NCBI GenBank assembly: GCA_963824215.1
Contig: CAWGOE010000004.1
Location: forward strand, 868,001 to 932,000
DNA length: 64,000 nt
Source of the DNA: VRUE01 sp963824215
Lineage (GTDB): Bacteria > Actinomycetota > Thermoleophilia > Solirubrobacterales > 70-9
Direction: 5' to 3'
Shown: one piece after another, positions 27,511 through 35,904 of the stretch
How positions within the stretch are numbered: position 1 is the stretch's first letter
How the letters are laid out: the number at the start of each line of letters is the position of its first letter
Translations under genes and position numbers: made by a program
Notes under the pieces: model-generated
What the model saw: the letters and a program-made list of their open reading frames with translations, nothing else
Databases searched by the model: none
Told to the model about the DNA's origin: nothing

Positions 27511-28485
27511 ATGAAGCTCCACGCTAACGCTCGCACCTGCCCGAAGAGCCGCATGCTGTTGGTCAAGCGCATCGAAGAGGAGGGCTGGTCGCTGATGGCG
27601 GCGGCCGAGGCCGCCGGCATCAGCGAGCGGAGTGCTCGCAAGTGGGTCGCCCGTTGGCGCTCTGAAGGAGAGATCGGGCTACTGGATCGCAGCTCCGCGC
27701 CCAAGCGGCTTCCCTCCCGCGTGCCCGCCGACCGCCTGGCTGCGATCGAGGCGCTGCGGCGCTTGCGGATGACAGCGGCGGAGATCGCCGAGGTGCTCGG
27801 CATGGCGCTTTCAACCGTCTCGCGGTGGCTGGGGCGGATCGGATTGGGCAAGAGAAGCCGACTCACTCCTCCTGAGTCGCCCAACCGCTACGAGCGAAAG
27901 CGCCCGGGGGAGCTGATCCACGTCGACATCAAGAAGCTGGGTCGGATCAGTGCGAAGGGCGCAGGGCACCGGGTCACCGGCATTCGCGGCCAAAGCCTCG
28001 TGCAGCGCACCGAGAACGGCAAGCAGCGCAGGGGCACCGGCTGGGAGTTCGTCCATGTCTGCGTCGACGACGCCACCCGGCTCGCCTACGTAGAGGTGCT
28101 TCCCGACGAGAAGGGCGCCACTGCGGCTGGGTTCCTGCGGCGCGCGGTCAGCTGGTTCAAAGGAATGGGGATCGAGGTCGAGCGGGTGCTCTCAGACAAC
28201 GGTGCCTGTTACCGCTCCCGCGTCCATGCCGAAGCCTGCGCGGAGCTCGGTATGCGCCACCTCTTCACCCGCCCCTACCGACCCCAAACCAACGGCAAGG
28301 CCGAGCGCTTCATCCAGACGCTCGTCAACCGCTGGGCCTACGGAGCGATCTACGGCTCCTCTGCGGAGCGCACCGGGGCGCTGCCCGGCTGGCTCGATCA
28401 CTACAACTTCAGGCGCAGACACGGCTCCCTTGGTCACAAGGCGCCCGCAGCTCGACTCGCTGAGCTGGAACAACGTGCTGAGTAA
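27511..28485 (+). CDS. IS481-family DDE transposase
   Basis: 324 aa from the ATG at 27511, which has AAGGAGG nine bases upstream. An N-terminal HTH (MAAAEAAGISERSARKWVARW) is followed by a second helix-turn-helix (TAAEIAEVLGMALSTVSRW) and the integrase core. The catalytic triad reads Asp139 (IHVDIKKLG), Asp229 (VLSDNGACY) and Glu265 (NGKAERFIQ). Length fits IS481 transposases. A longer in-frame start at 27478 lacks an SD. Confidence 0.93.
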   Translation: MKLHANARTCPKSRMLLVKRIEEEGWSLMAAAEAAGISERSARKWVARWRSEGEIGLLDRSSAPKRLPSRVPADRLAAIEALRRLRMTAAEIAEVLGMALSTVSRWLGRIGLGKRSRLTPPESPNRYERKRPGELIHVDIKKLGRISAKGAGHRVTGIRGQSLVQRTENGKQRRGTGWEFVHVCVDDATRLAYVEVLPDEKGATAAGFLRRAVSWFKGMGIEVERVLSDNGACYRSRVHAEACAELGMRHLFTRPYRPQTNGKAERFIQTLVNRWAYGAIYGSSAERTGALPGWLDHYNFRRRHGSLGHKAPAARLAELEQRAE

Positions 28486-28491
28486 CTACAA
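28468..28491 (-). repeat. IS481 right inverted repeat
   Basis: Read on the minus strand it begins TTGTAGTTACTCAGCACG and pairs with the left end. It overlaps the last codons of the transposase. Confidence 0.85.
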
Positions 28492-28501
28492 CTAGTCGCG
28501 C

Positions 28502-29560
28502 CTAGTTGACGCAAACCTCGACCCGGTCGCGGCCGCCAGCCTTGGCGGAGTAAAGCGCCGAATCGGCGAGGTCGATCAACTCATGGGTGTCTATCGGCCC
28601 TGTTCCCGTGACCGCAACGCCGACGCTGATCGTAACCTCCACCCCACCTGGACGACGCTCGCGCACGGCCCGACAGAGCCGCTGGGCAACGACCATGGCG
28701 TCCCCCTTTGCCGCCCCCGGTAGGACGACGAGGATCTCCTCGCCGCCGATGCGGTAAATCGAGTCGCCAGCGCGCAGAACGGCGCGCATCGTGCCGGCGA
28801 CCTCTTGTAGAACGGTGTCGCCGGCAGCGTGGCCGAGCTCGTCGTTGACCAGCTTGAAATGGTCCAGATCGCAGAGCAGCAGCGCATGTGAGAGGCCCCT
28901 CTCGCTCCCGCTCGGTTGGCCGTCGAGCTCGGCCAGGCGTTGCTCGAGCGCGTTGCGGTTGAAGAGGCCGGTGAGAGGATCGAGCGTCGAGCGGCGCCGG
29001 TGGGCTCGATCGGACTCGACCAATGCGCCGGAGAGGATCACAGCGCTGAGCACCAGCGCTGTCGCGGCGATCAGCTCCTGGCGGTGGTCCGAAGCGGCAG
29101 CCGGATCGAGGCCGACGGTCGCGCCCAGCATCAGCACCAAGATGTAAGCCGTGCCGCAGGCAATTCCCCGTGGCTCGAAGCGGGCCCCCAGCGTCACCGC
29201 CGGCAGCGCGAACCACATCAGCACCGGGCTGGCAGCGCCGCCGCTGACGATAACCGCGTCGGCGAGCAGCAGCGGCAGGATCCCCCAGGCCGTCGCAACC
29301 CAGAGCGCCGGATGCTCGCTGCTGCGCATGAAGCTGTCGGCAACGGCGAAACCACCGAGGCCAGCGAGGAGCGGAATGATCCACCACCAGCCGATCTGCG
29401 CGCCGACCGAGGTCAGTGCCAGGGCGAGGATCCCGAAGCAGGCGAAGCGGTACGGGCGCAGCCGCACCTCCATGTCGAGCAGGCGCTCGCGCCGGGCGTC
29501 ATCGCGGATCGACGCCAGGGACTCGGCCGTCGGCCGGCCGGCTTGTGTGCTCAGTCTCAC
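28502..29560 (-). CDS. Membrane-bound diguanylate cyclase (GGDEF domain)
   Basis: 352 aa. About six N-terminal membrane helices (residues 35-180) carry no recognised sensor domain and are followed by a C-terminal GGDEF domain starting STLDPLTGLFNRNALEQRL. The active-site loop is RIGGEEILVVL, so the usual Phe is Ile (GGEEI). The metal and substrate residues of CDLDHFKLVND are kept, so cyclic-di-GMP synthesis from GTP is likely. GTG start at 29560. It ends next to the IS element and belongs to an accessory insert between pepP and efp. Confidence 0.88.
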   Translation of the reverse strand: MRLSTQAGRPTAESLASIRDDARRERLLDMEVRLRPYRFACFGILALALTSVGAQIGWWWIIPLLAGLGGFAVADSFMRSSEHPALWVATAWGILPLLLADAVIVSGGAASPVLMWFALPAVTLGARFEPRGIACGTAYILVLMLGATVGLDPAAASDHRQELIAATALVLSAVILSGALVESDRAHRRRSTLDPLTGLFNRNALEQRLAELDGQPSGSERGLSHALLLCDLDHFKLVNDELGHAAGDTVLQEVAGTMRAVLRAGDSIYRIGGEEILVVLPGAAKGDAMVVAQRLCRAVRERRPGGVEVTISVGVAVTGTGPIDTHELIDLADSALYSAKAGGRDRVEVCVN

Positions 29561-29604
29561 CAGACGCGCATCGACCGGCCGGCGCGGAGACCTTGAACTT
29601 GCAG

Positions 29605-30663
29605 CTACTCGACCAGCTGCAGCTCTTTCGGCAACCCACTGAGATTGCGACAGCCACCATCGCTGACGACGACGAGATCCTCGATCCGCACCCCCAGCTT
29701 GCCGGGCAGGTAGATGCCGGGCTCGATCGTCACTACCTCGCCGCTCTCGAGCACGTCATCTGAGCGTGGCGAGACGCGTGGCGCCTCGTGCACCTCGAGG
29801 CCGACCCCGTGCCCCAGGCCGTGGCCAAAGCGATCGCCGTGGCCGGCCTCGGCGATCGCCTCACGGGCGACACGGTCGAGCTCTTCGCCCCCGACCCCGG
29901 CCGAGATGGCCTCGAGCGCCGCCGCTTGGGCAGCCCGCACCGTCTCGTAAACCGCGCGGCCCTCCTCGCCAGGCTCGCCGACGGCAAAAGTTCGCGTGCC
30001 ATCAGAGCAATAACCATCGAGCTTCGCTCCCATGTCGAAAACGACCAGCTCACCGCTGCCGATCTCGCGGTCGCCGGGCTCGGCGTGAGGTAGGGCGCCG
30101 TTTTGGCCAGCGGCGACGATCGTGGGGAAGGACGGCTCGGCATCGAGCTCGCGGATGCGCGCTTCTGCCGCGCGCGCGACCTCGCGCTCACTGCGCCCAG
30201 CGAGACCCCGTTCCAAGCTCCAAGTCCAGACTTCGTCGGCCAACGCCGAGGCGGCGGCGATCGCCTCCAGCTCGCCCTCGTCCTTGATCCGGCGCAGCTT
30301 CTCCACGGCGCCGCCGGCGGCAACCGGCTCAACGCCATCGGCAAGCTTCCCTTTCAGACGCTCGAGCAAGCGGACCGAGACGTGGTCGTCCTCGAAGCCG
30401 ATGCGACCATGCAGGTGGCCGGCAATACCGGCGAGCCAATCGTCGCTGACGGTGATCGTCTCCCATCCCTCGACCTCCGTCGCCGCCCGCTCGGTGTAGC
30501 GAAAGTCGGTGAGGAAGAGGCGCGTGTCAGAACCGCAGATACAGGCGCCATTGGTGCCGGTGAATCCGGTCAGGTAACGGACGTTGACCAGCTCGGTGAC
30601 CAGGATCTGGTCGAGCTCGCGCTCGGCAAGTGAGGCCGCGAGGCGATTGCCACGTCCCCTCAT
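29605..30663 (-). CDS. pepP: M24 family Xaa-Pro aminopeptidase
   Basis: 352 aa creatinase-fold peptidase releasing N-terminal residues before Pro. The N-terminal creatinase-like domain (about residues 1-120) precedes the pita-bread catalytic domain. Ligands: Asp in VVFDMGAKLDGYCSDGTRTF (two Asp), His in FGHGLGHGVGLEVHEAP, Glu in VVTIEPGIY and Glu in GVRIEDLVVV. The ATG overlaps the aroQ stop by four bases. In many Actinomycetota this gene precedes efp; here a 4.6 kb insert separates them. Confidence 0.92.
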   Translation of the reverse strand: MRGRGNRLAASLAERELDQILVTELVNVRYLTGFTGTNGACICGSDTRLFLTDFRYTERAATEVEGWETITVSDDWLAGIAGHLHGRIGFEDDHVSVRLLERLKGKLADGVEPVAAGGAVEKLRRIKDEGELEAIAAASALADEVWTWSLERGLAGRSEREVARAAEARIRELDAEPSFPTIVAAGQNGALPHAEPGDREIGSGELVVFDMGAKLDGYCSDGTRTFAVGEPGEEGRAVYETVRAAQAAALEAISAGVGGEELDRVAREAIAEAGHGDRFGHGLGHGVGLEVHEAPRVSPRSDDVLESGEVVTIEPGIYLPGKLGVRIEDLVVVSDGGCRNLSGLPKELQLVE

Positions 30664-31121
30664 CCGGGAGCTGAGACCCCGAGGTGGCTGGCCAGACGGG
30701 CAAGGGCGTCGTGGTAGCCGTCCGGGCCCTTGCCGGAGATCTTCTCAAGCACCAGCCCGTCGAAGACCGACTCCTTGCGCCAGTCTTGGCGCGACTCGAC
30801 GTCGGAGAGGTGGACCTCGACCGCTGGCAGGCCGGTCAACTCGAGCGCGTCGGCGATCGCGCGGCTGTAGTGAGTCCAGGCGCCGGCGTTGACCACGATC
30901 GCATCGGCCAGCTCCGGCGCGCGATGCAGGTATTCGGCGAACTCACCCTCGGCGTTGGTCTGGAAGAAGATCGCTTCCAGGCCAAGCTCGCGGGCGGCCT
31001 TCTGGATCCGCATCTCGAGCTCGCTCAGCGAGAGCCCGCCGTAGACCGCGGGATCGCGTCGCTCGAGCACATCGAAGTTGACCCCGTGCAAGACGGCGAC
31101 GCGGTTGTGGGCGGACGTCAT
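30660..31121 (-). CDS. aroQ: 3-dehydroquinate dehydratase, type II
   Basis: 153 aa dodecameric enzyme for step three of the shikimate pathway. Starts MTSAHNRVAVLHGVNFDVLE, with Asn in the GVN motif and the catalytic Tyr in RDPAVYGG near residue 27. The histidine of VEVHLSDVESR and the Asn-Ala-Gly of VNAGAWTHYS complete the active site. Its LHGVNFDVLERRDP loop departs from the usual LNGPNLNLLGTREP, a modest variation. Overlaps aroKB upstream and pepP downstream by four bases each. Confidence 0.93.
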   Translation of the reverse strand: MTSAHNRVAVLHGVNFDVLERRDPAVYGGLSLSELEMRIQKAARELGLEAIFFQTNAEGEFAEYLHRAPELADAIVVNAGAWTHYSRAIADALELTGLPAVEVHLSDVESRQDWRKESVFDGLVLEKISGKGPDGYHDALARLASHLGVSAPG

Positions 31122-32650
31122 CCGTACAACTCCACCACAGCTGCCGCAACGGCGTCCGGGTCGAGAATCTGGCCAGTGCGCGGCTCGCCGGGCTCTGAGA
31201 GCAGGACGAAGCCGACTCCTGCCGCGGTCCGCTTCTTGTCCCGCTGCAAGGAGGTAAGAATCTCACCTCGACCGACGGCTGCATCGAGCTTGGTTGGTAG
31301 CCCGTGACGAGCCAGGATCCCCTCGACTTCCTCGCGCAGCTCGGGAGCCCCAGAAAGCCGCAGAGCAGCCAGCAGCCCAAGGCCGATCGCCTCGCCGTGC
31401 CGGTAGCGCGAGTATCCACTCGCCGCCTCGATCGCGTGGCCGACGGTGTGGCCAAGGTTGAGCACCTCGCGCAGGCCGGAGTCGCGCTCGTCGGCGGCGA
31501 CCACGCCGCACTTGTAGCGGACGCAGGAAAAGACGACATCCTCGAGGTCGCCGGGGCTCAGTGCCTCGATCGAGCGCACTCGGTCCCATAGCGCCCCGCC
31601 TGCCAGCAGCCCGGTCTTCAGCGCCTCGACGAAGCCAGCGGCGAGCTCCTCTCCTGGCAGGCTCGCCAGAGTGGCGGTGTCAGCGATCACGGCTGCCGGC
31701 AGGTGGTAGGCGCCGGCGTAGTTCTTGCCCTCGGGCAGGTCGACGCCCGTCTTCCCCCCGTAGGCGGAGTCGACCTGAGCGACCAAGGTGGTGGGAACCT
31801 GGACAACGGGAACCCCTCGCTGGTAGGTATGCGCGCAGAAGCCGGCCAGATCGCCGACCACTCCGCCGCCCAGAGCGATCAGCTGATCCTCACGGGTCAT
31901 ACCGGCGCGGGCAAGCTCGCGCAGCACGCGCTCCGCTTCGGCCATCGTCTTCGCCCCCTCACCGGGAGGGACCTCGATCTGCGCCTCCAGCGGCTCCGCC
32001 TTGCCCGCATATAGCGGGCCGACCGCCGCGTCGGTCACACAAAAGCGCCGCTTGCTACGGGGCCAACAGTCCGCATCCAGCAACGCGGAGCCGGCGTACA
32101 CCGGGTACTCGCCCGAGCTGCTCGCGGCCCAGAGCAGCTTCGTGCCCTGCGGCAGGTCGCCGAGACCGATGATCGAAGGCAATGCCCGTGCGACCTGGTC
32201 GCGACTGCCCTGAGGTACAACGACGTCGGCCAACTCCTCATACAGCGGTAAGCGCAGGTCCAACAACTCGGCGACGTCGGCGGCACTGCGCGCCAACGGC
32301 CGGTCGCTGCCCTCGATCCGCCGCCAGGCCTCCTCGGCGTCGATCTGGAGCCAAACGACCGTGTGCCGGTCGAGGGCCGCGCGGACCCGCTCGGAGAGGA
32401 TGCTGCCCCCGCCGAGCGCGATCGCGCCGCCGTCTGCGTCCTCCAGCAGCTTGCCGACGACCTCAGCCTCGCGGGCGCGGAACCCCTCCTCGCCGAAGCG
32501 CTCGAAGGCCTCCGCGATCGGCATGCCGAGCTCACGCTCCATCAGCTCGTCAATCTCGGTCGTCACGAAACCCGCCTCGGCCGCGGCGGCAAGCGCGGTC
32601 GACTTGCCGGACCCCATGAAGCCGATGAAGACGATCGCGGGCCGGCTCAA
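31118..32650 (-). CDS. aroKB: Fused shikimate kinase / 3-dehydroquinate synthase (AroK-AroB)
   Basis: 510 aa bifunctional protein. Residues 1-165 are shikimate kinase: P-loop FIGFMGSGKST near the start, substrate-binding Asp/Arg in TEIDELMERE and FRAREAEVV, then LGGGSIL. Residues about 185-510 are dehydroquinate synthase: NAD-binding ALGGGVVGDLAGFCAHTYQR, zinc ligands in EALKTG and NLGHTVGHAIE. It catalyses steps two and five of the pathway. A TTG at 32650, four bases after the aroC stop, is the best start; no ATG or GTG fits. Similar fusions are known (for example Thermotoga). Confidence 0.93.
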   Translation of the reverse strand: MSRPAIVFIGFMGSGKSTALAAAAEAGFVTTEIDELMERELGMPIAEAFERFGEEGFRAREAEVVGKLLEDADGGAIALGGGSILSERVRAALDRHTVVWLQIDAEEAWRRIEGSDRPLARSAADVAELLDLRLPLYEELADVVVPQGSRDQVARALPSIIGLGDLPQGTKLLWAASSSGEYPVYAGSALLDADCWPRSKRRFCVTDAAVGPLYAGKAEPLEAQIEVPPGEGAKTMAEAERVLRELARAGMTREDQLIALGGGVVGDLAGFCAHTYQRGVPVVQVPTTLVAQVDSAYGGKTGVDLPEGKNYAGAYHLPAAVIADTATLASLPGEELAAGFVEALKTGLLAGGALWDRVRSIEALSPGDLEDVVFSCVRYKCGVVAADERDSGLREVLNLGHTVGHAIEAASGYSRYRHGEAIGLGLLAALRLSGAPELREEVEGILARHGLPTKLDAAVGRGEILTSLQRDKKRTAAGVGFVLLSEPGEPRTGQILDPDAVAAAVVELYG

Positions 32651-32654
32651 GCGG

Positions 32655-33827
32655 TCACCCGCGGAAATCGATGCGCTGCTTGTAGGCGGCGAGCGCGGCG
32701 AGCGTGTCGTCGATGTGATCGCCGCCGAACTTTTCCCGGTAGCAGCGGGCGAGCACGAGACAGACCATCGCCTCGGCAACCACGGCTGCCGCAGGGACGA
32801 CGGTCGAGTCGGTGCGCTCGCGCAACGCCTGGGCCGGCTCCTTGCTCTCGGTATCGACCGAGCGCAGCGGCTTGGTCAGGGTCGAGATCGGCTTGATCGC
32901 CGCCCGCACGGAGAGCGGCAGGCCGTTGGTCATGCCGCCCTCGAGCCCGCCAGCGTGGTTGGTCTCGCGGTGGTAGCCGCGATCCTCGGACCAGAAGATC
33001 TCGTCGTGCGCCTCAGAGCCAGGGCGGGTGGCGACGTCCCACGCCTCGCCGATCGCAACCCCCTTGACCGACTGGATCGAGGCAACCGCGCCGGCGAGCT
33101 GACCGTCGAGGCGCTCCTCCCAGGAGATGTGTGAGCCGAGCCCAGGAACCAAGCCAAAGGCGCGCACCTCGAAGCTGCCGCCGAGGCTCTCATTGGCCTT
33201 GCGCAGGCGGTTGATCTCCTCGACCATCGCCGCGCTCGCCTCCGGGTCGAGGCAGCGCACGGGATCGTCGTCCACCGTGGCGAAGTCCTCGGGCGAGAGG
33301 TCGGAACGCTCGGCAGCCTCGACCGAGGCGATCTGGGTGACGTGGCTGTGCACGCTCACTCCGAGCGCGGTGAGCAAGCCGCGGGCGAGCGATCCCGCCG
33401 CAACCCGGGCCGCGGTCTCACGAGCGCTGGCCCGCTCGAGCACGTTGCGAATGTCGCGGTGGCCGTACTTCTGGGCACCGACCAAGTCGGCGTGGCCCGG
33501 CCGCGGCAGGTGCACCTCTTCGGGCTCGAACCCTTCGACCGGCCAGGGATTCATCCGCTCCTCCCAGTTGGCGTAGTCGCGGTTTGCGACGAGGACCGCG
33601 ATCGGGCTGCCGAGGGTGCGGCCATGGCGCACGCCGGAGCGAATCTCGACCGTGTCCGTCTCGATCTTCATCCGCCCACCCCGCCCATGGCCGAGCTGGC
33701 GCCGGGCCATGTCGCGATCGAGCGCCTCACGATCGAGCTCGAGGCCCGCCGGCATGCCCTCGACGATCGCGACCAGGCCAGGGCCGTGCGACTCGCCTGC
33801 GGTGGTGAAGCGAAAGCGGCTGCTCAT
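32655..33827 (-). CDS. aroC: Chorismate synthase
   Basis: 390 aa FMN-dependent enzyme making chorismate from EPSP. The signatures GESHGPGLVAIVEGMPAG (residues 11-28) and the His of RPGHADLVGAQKYGH, plus the late RTDSTVVPAAAVVAEAM, are clear. Full length. It lies between aroE and the aroK-aroB fusion, so five of the seven pathway activities are made from one transcript; aroA and aroF/G are not in the window. Confidence 0.96.
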   Translation of the reverse strand: MSSRFRFTTAGESHGPGLVAIVEGMPAGLELDREALDRDMARRQLGHGRGGRMKIETDTVEIRSGVRHGRTLGSPIAVLVANRDYANWEERMNPWPVEGFEPEEVHLPRPGHADLVGAQKYGHRDIRNVLERASARETAARVAAGSLARGLLTALGVSVHSHVTQIASVEAAERSDLSPEDFATVDDDPVRCLDPEASAAMVEEINRLRKANESLGGSFEVRAFGLVPGLGSHISWEERLDGQLAGAVASIQSVKGVAIGEAWDVATRPGSEAHDEIFWSEDRGYHRETNHAGGLEGGMTNGLPLSVRAAIKPISTLTKPLRSVDTESKEPAQALRERTDSTVVPAAAVVAEAMVCLVLARCYREKFGGDHIDDTLAALAAYKQRIDFRG

Positions 33828-33839
33828 CTCCCGCCTAGG

Positions 33840-34631
33840 CTATCTGCGCGCGGCGGACCGCATCGCTTCGAGCGATGGCTCCTGCCCAGTCCAGATCCGC
33901 AAGGAGAGAGCGCCTTGGCGGACCAAGACCTCGATCCCGTCGACGACGTTTGCGCCAGCCGCTCCGGCCCCGGCCAGCAGACTGCTCGGCTGCTCACCGT
34001 AGACGAGGTCGACGACCGTCTGCGCGGGGAGAAAGGCGGCGGGGTCGAGAGGCAGCTCGGCGAACGGATCCTCGCCGCGCAGACCCGCCGCGGTGGTGTT
34101 GACGATCAGTTCGAAATCGCTCTGAACGGGAGCCTCGGTCACAGCTCCACCGAGCTCTTCACAAAGGTGCTGGGCGCGCAGGGAGGTGCGGTTCCAAACC
34201 GCCACCTCAGCCCCCTCACGGGCTAGAGCCCAGACCGCCGCGCGTGCGGCGCCGCCGGCTCCGAGCACAAGCGCCCGCTTGCCCGCGACGGGCCCAGGCA
34301 ACGCGTCCAGCAAGCCCTGCGCATCGGTGTTATCGGCGTGGATCTCGCCACCGTCGAAGCTGAGCGTGTTAGCGGCGCCAATCTCACGCGCCGTCTCGGA
34401 CAGCGAGTCAGCGAGCGCCAAGGCCGCCCCCTTGTGGGGAACGGTGACGTTGGCGCCGACGAACCCCTCACCGGTCATCGCTCGCACCCTTGCCTCGAAC
34501 TCGTCCGGCGCCACGTCGATTGCCGAGTAGCTCCACTCGGCGGCCAGCCCCATCTCGCTCAGCGCCGCGCCATGCATCGCCGGCGAGCGCGAGTGCCCGA
34601 CCGGGTGGCCGAGGACGGCGAGCCGCTTCAT
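33840..34631 (-). CDS. aroE: Shikimate dehydrogenase
   Basis: 263 aa NADPH enzyme reducing 3-dehydroshikimate. Substrate-binding HPVGHSRSPAMH near the start, catalytic Lys in NVTVPHKGAAL, Asn/Asp of NTDAQG, and the cofactor loop VLGAGGAARAAVWAL with WNRTSLRA. I use the ATG at 34631 overlapping the mltG stop (ATGA) rather than a TTG three codons upstream. Confidence 0.95.
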   Translation of the reverse strand: MKRLAVLGHPVGHSRSPAMHGAALSEMGLAAEWSYSAIDVAPDEFEARVRAMTGEGFVGANVTVPHKGAALALADSLSETAREIGAANTLSFDGGEIHADNTDAQGLLDALPGPVAGKRALVLGAGGAARAAVWALAREGAEVAVWNRTSLRAQHLCEELGGAVTEAPVQSDFELIVNTTAAGLRGEDPFAELPLDPAAFLPAQTVVDLVYGEQPSSLLAGAGAAGANVVDGIEVLVRQGALSLRIWTGQEPSLEAMRSAARR

Positions 34632-35491
34632 TCCGCGCAAGTATCCGGCGATTCGCCGCCCGCGGCTTCACGCGCTTCGTTGTAGCGGGCGACGTCGGCT
34701 TCGAATTCCGCATTCGACGAGGAGAAGGCGTGTTCGCCACAGGTGCCAGGCTCAACCACGTAATAGAGGTAATCGACGTCGGCGGGCTGGGCTGCGGCTT
34801 CGATCGACGAGAGCCCCGGGCTAGAAATCGGCCCCGGAGGCAGGCCGGCGTTGAGGCGGGTGTTGTAGGGCGAATCGGTGGCAAGCTCCGATTCGGTCAG
34901 CGGCTCTTCGAAGTTGCCGGTGGCGAAGCGGACCGTGGCATCAATGCCGAGCGGGATCCCTTCGCGCAGGCGGTTGTAGATCACCGCGGCTATCAACGGG
35001 CGCTCCTCGTCGAGCTGCGCCTCCTCCTCGACCATCGAGGCAATCGTCACCACGTCGTGGGTATTCAGGTTCTTGGAGCGCGCGTAGCTGAGGTCGACGC
35101 CTCCAACCCGGCGCTTGAAGTCCTGCAGCTGCAACTGGACCAGGTCGGAGACCGGGGCGCCCTTTTCGAGTTCAAACGTGTCGGGGAAGAGAAAGCCCTC
35201 GTGGCCTTCGCTCGCCTCCATGTAATCCCCCCGCAACCCTGCTTCGCGAGCCAGCTCCGCGGTCTGCGCGCGGCTGTAGCCCTCGGGGATCGTCAGCGTG
35301 ATCGTTTTGAGCGGTGGTTCGGGCGGTGGCGCCTCGTCGCGGCTGGCGTAGACGATGGCACCGGCCATCAGGACGACGGCCAGGAGCATCAACCCGCCGA
35401 CGAGAACGACGAGGCGCCGGCGTCGCTGCCGCTGCTGCTCACGCAGCAGCGGCCGTCTGTCGGCGCGCAGCTTGGCCGGATCCTCATGCAT
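34628..35491 (-). CDS. mltG: Endolytic murein transglycosylase MltG
   Basis: 287 aa inner-membrane protein that cleaves nascent glycan strands. An Arg-rich cytoplasmic start (QQRQRRRRLVVL), one membrane helix at about residues 27-48, then the YceG domain with HEGFLFPDTFEL, TIASMVEEEAQ (catalytic Glu), IYNRLREGIPLGIDATV and SPYNTRLNAGLPPGPISSPG. It is about 50 residues shorter than common MltG because the segment before GFLFPDT is compact. The usual ruvX-mltG-aroE order is present; it overlaps ruvX by eight bases. Confidence 0.92.
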   Translation of the reverse strand: MHEDPAKLRADRRPLLREQQRQRRRRLVVLVGGLMLLAVVLMAGAIVYASRDEAPPPEPPLKTITLTIPEGYSRAQTAELAREAGLRGDYMEASEGHEGFLFPDTFELEKGAPVSDLVQLQLQDFKRRVGGVDLSYARSKNLNTHDVVTIASMVEEEAQLDEERPLIAAVIYNRLREGIPLGIDATVRFATGNFEEPLTESELATDSPYNTRLNAGLPPGPISSPGLSSIEAAAQPADVDYLYYVVEPGTCGEHAFSSSNAEFEADVARYNEAREAAGGESPDTCAE

Positions 35492-35891
35492 CGTCGTCGC
35501 CGCCCTCGATCGCAGCCTGGCCGGCGAGGTAGGCCTGAAGGAGATGCGCTGCGGCCAGCGAGTCGGGCGGCGCGCTGGCGCCTTCGCGCTTGCTGACCTC
35601 GGCCATCCGCGTCGTCAGCCGCTCGTCGTAGGTCTCCACCGGCACCTCGAGCATGGCTTCGAGTTCGGCGCAGAAGCTGCGTGCCAGCGCCGCTTGCGAT
35701 CCCTCCTCACCGCTCAGGTGCAGTGGCAGCCCGACGACGACCAGCTCAACCTCGTGCTTGGCGACCAGCTCGGCAACCGAGCTCGCCGCCGGCGGTTCGA
35801 TCACCGGCAGCGGCGTCGCCAAGGTGCCGCTCGGGTCGGAGATCGCACAGCCAATCCGTGCCGTGCCGTGGTCCAGCGCAAGAACGCGCAT
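35484..35891 (-). CDS. ruvX: Holliday junction resolvase-like RuvX (YqgF)
   Basis: 135 aa RNase H-fold nuclease thought to act in pre-16S rRNA processing or recombination. ALDHGTARIGCAISD supplies the first Asp, VVVGLPLHLSGEEG and YDERLTTRMAE follow, and the last Asp is in PPDSLAAAHLLQAYL. Located 13 bases after alaS, its usual neighbour. Confidence 0.92.
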   Translation of the reverse strand: MRVLALDHGTARIGCAISDPSGTLATPLPVIEPPAASSVAELVAKHEVELVVVGLPLHLSGEEGSQAALARSFCAELEAMLEVPVETYDERLTTRMAEVSKREGASAPPDSLAAAHLLQAYLAGQAAIEGGDDDA

Positions 35892-35904
35892 CAGCTGGGC
35901 GCCG

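Larger units (their letters stand above)
27429..28491 (+). mobile_element. Complete IS481-family insertion sequence (1063 bp)
   Basis: Bounded by imperfect inverted repeats beginning TTGTAGTT (27429-27452 and 28468-28491, 21 of 24 matching) and flanked by a 4-base direct repeat CTAG (27425-27428 and 28492-28495). It contains one transposase gene filling most of its length. The intact ends, target duplication and open transposase suggest a recent and possibly active insertion. It landed in the few bases between the M42 and diguanylate cyclase stop codons. Confidence 0.88.
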
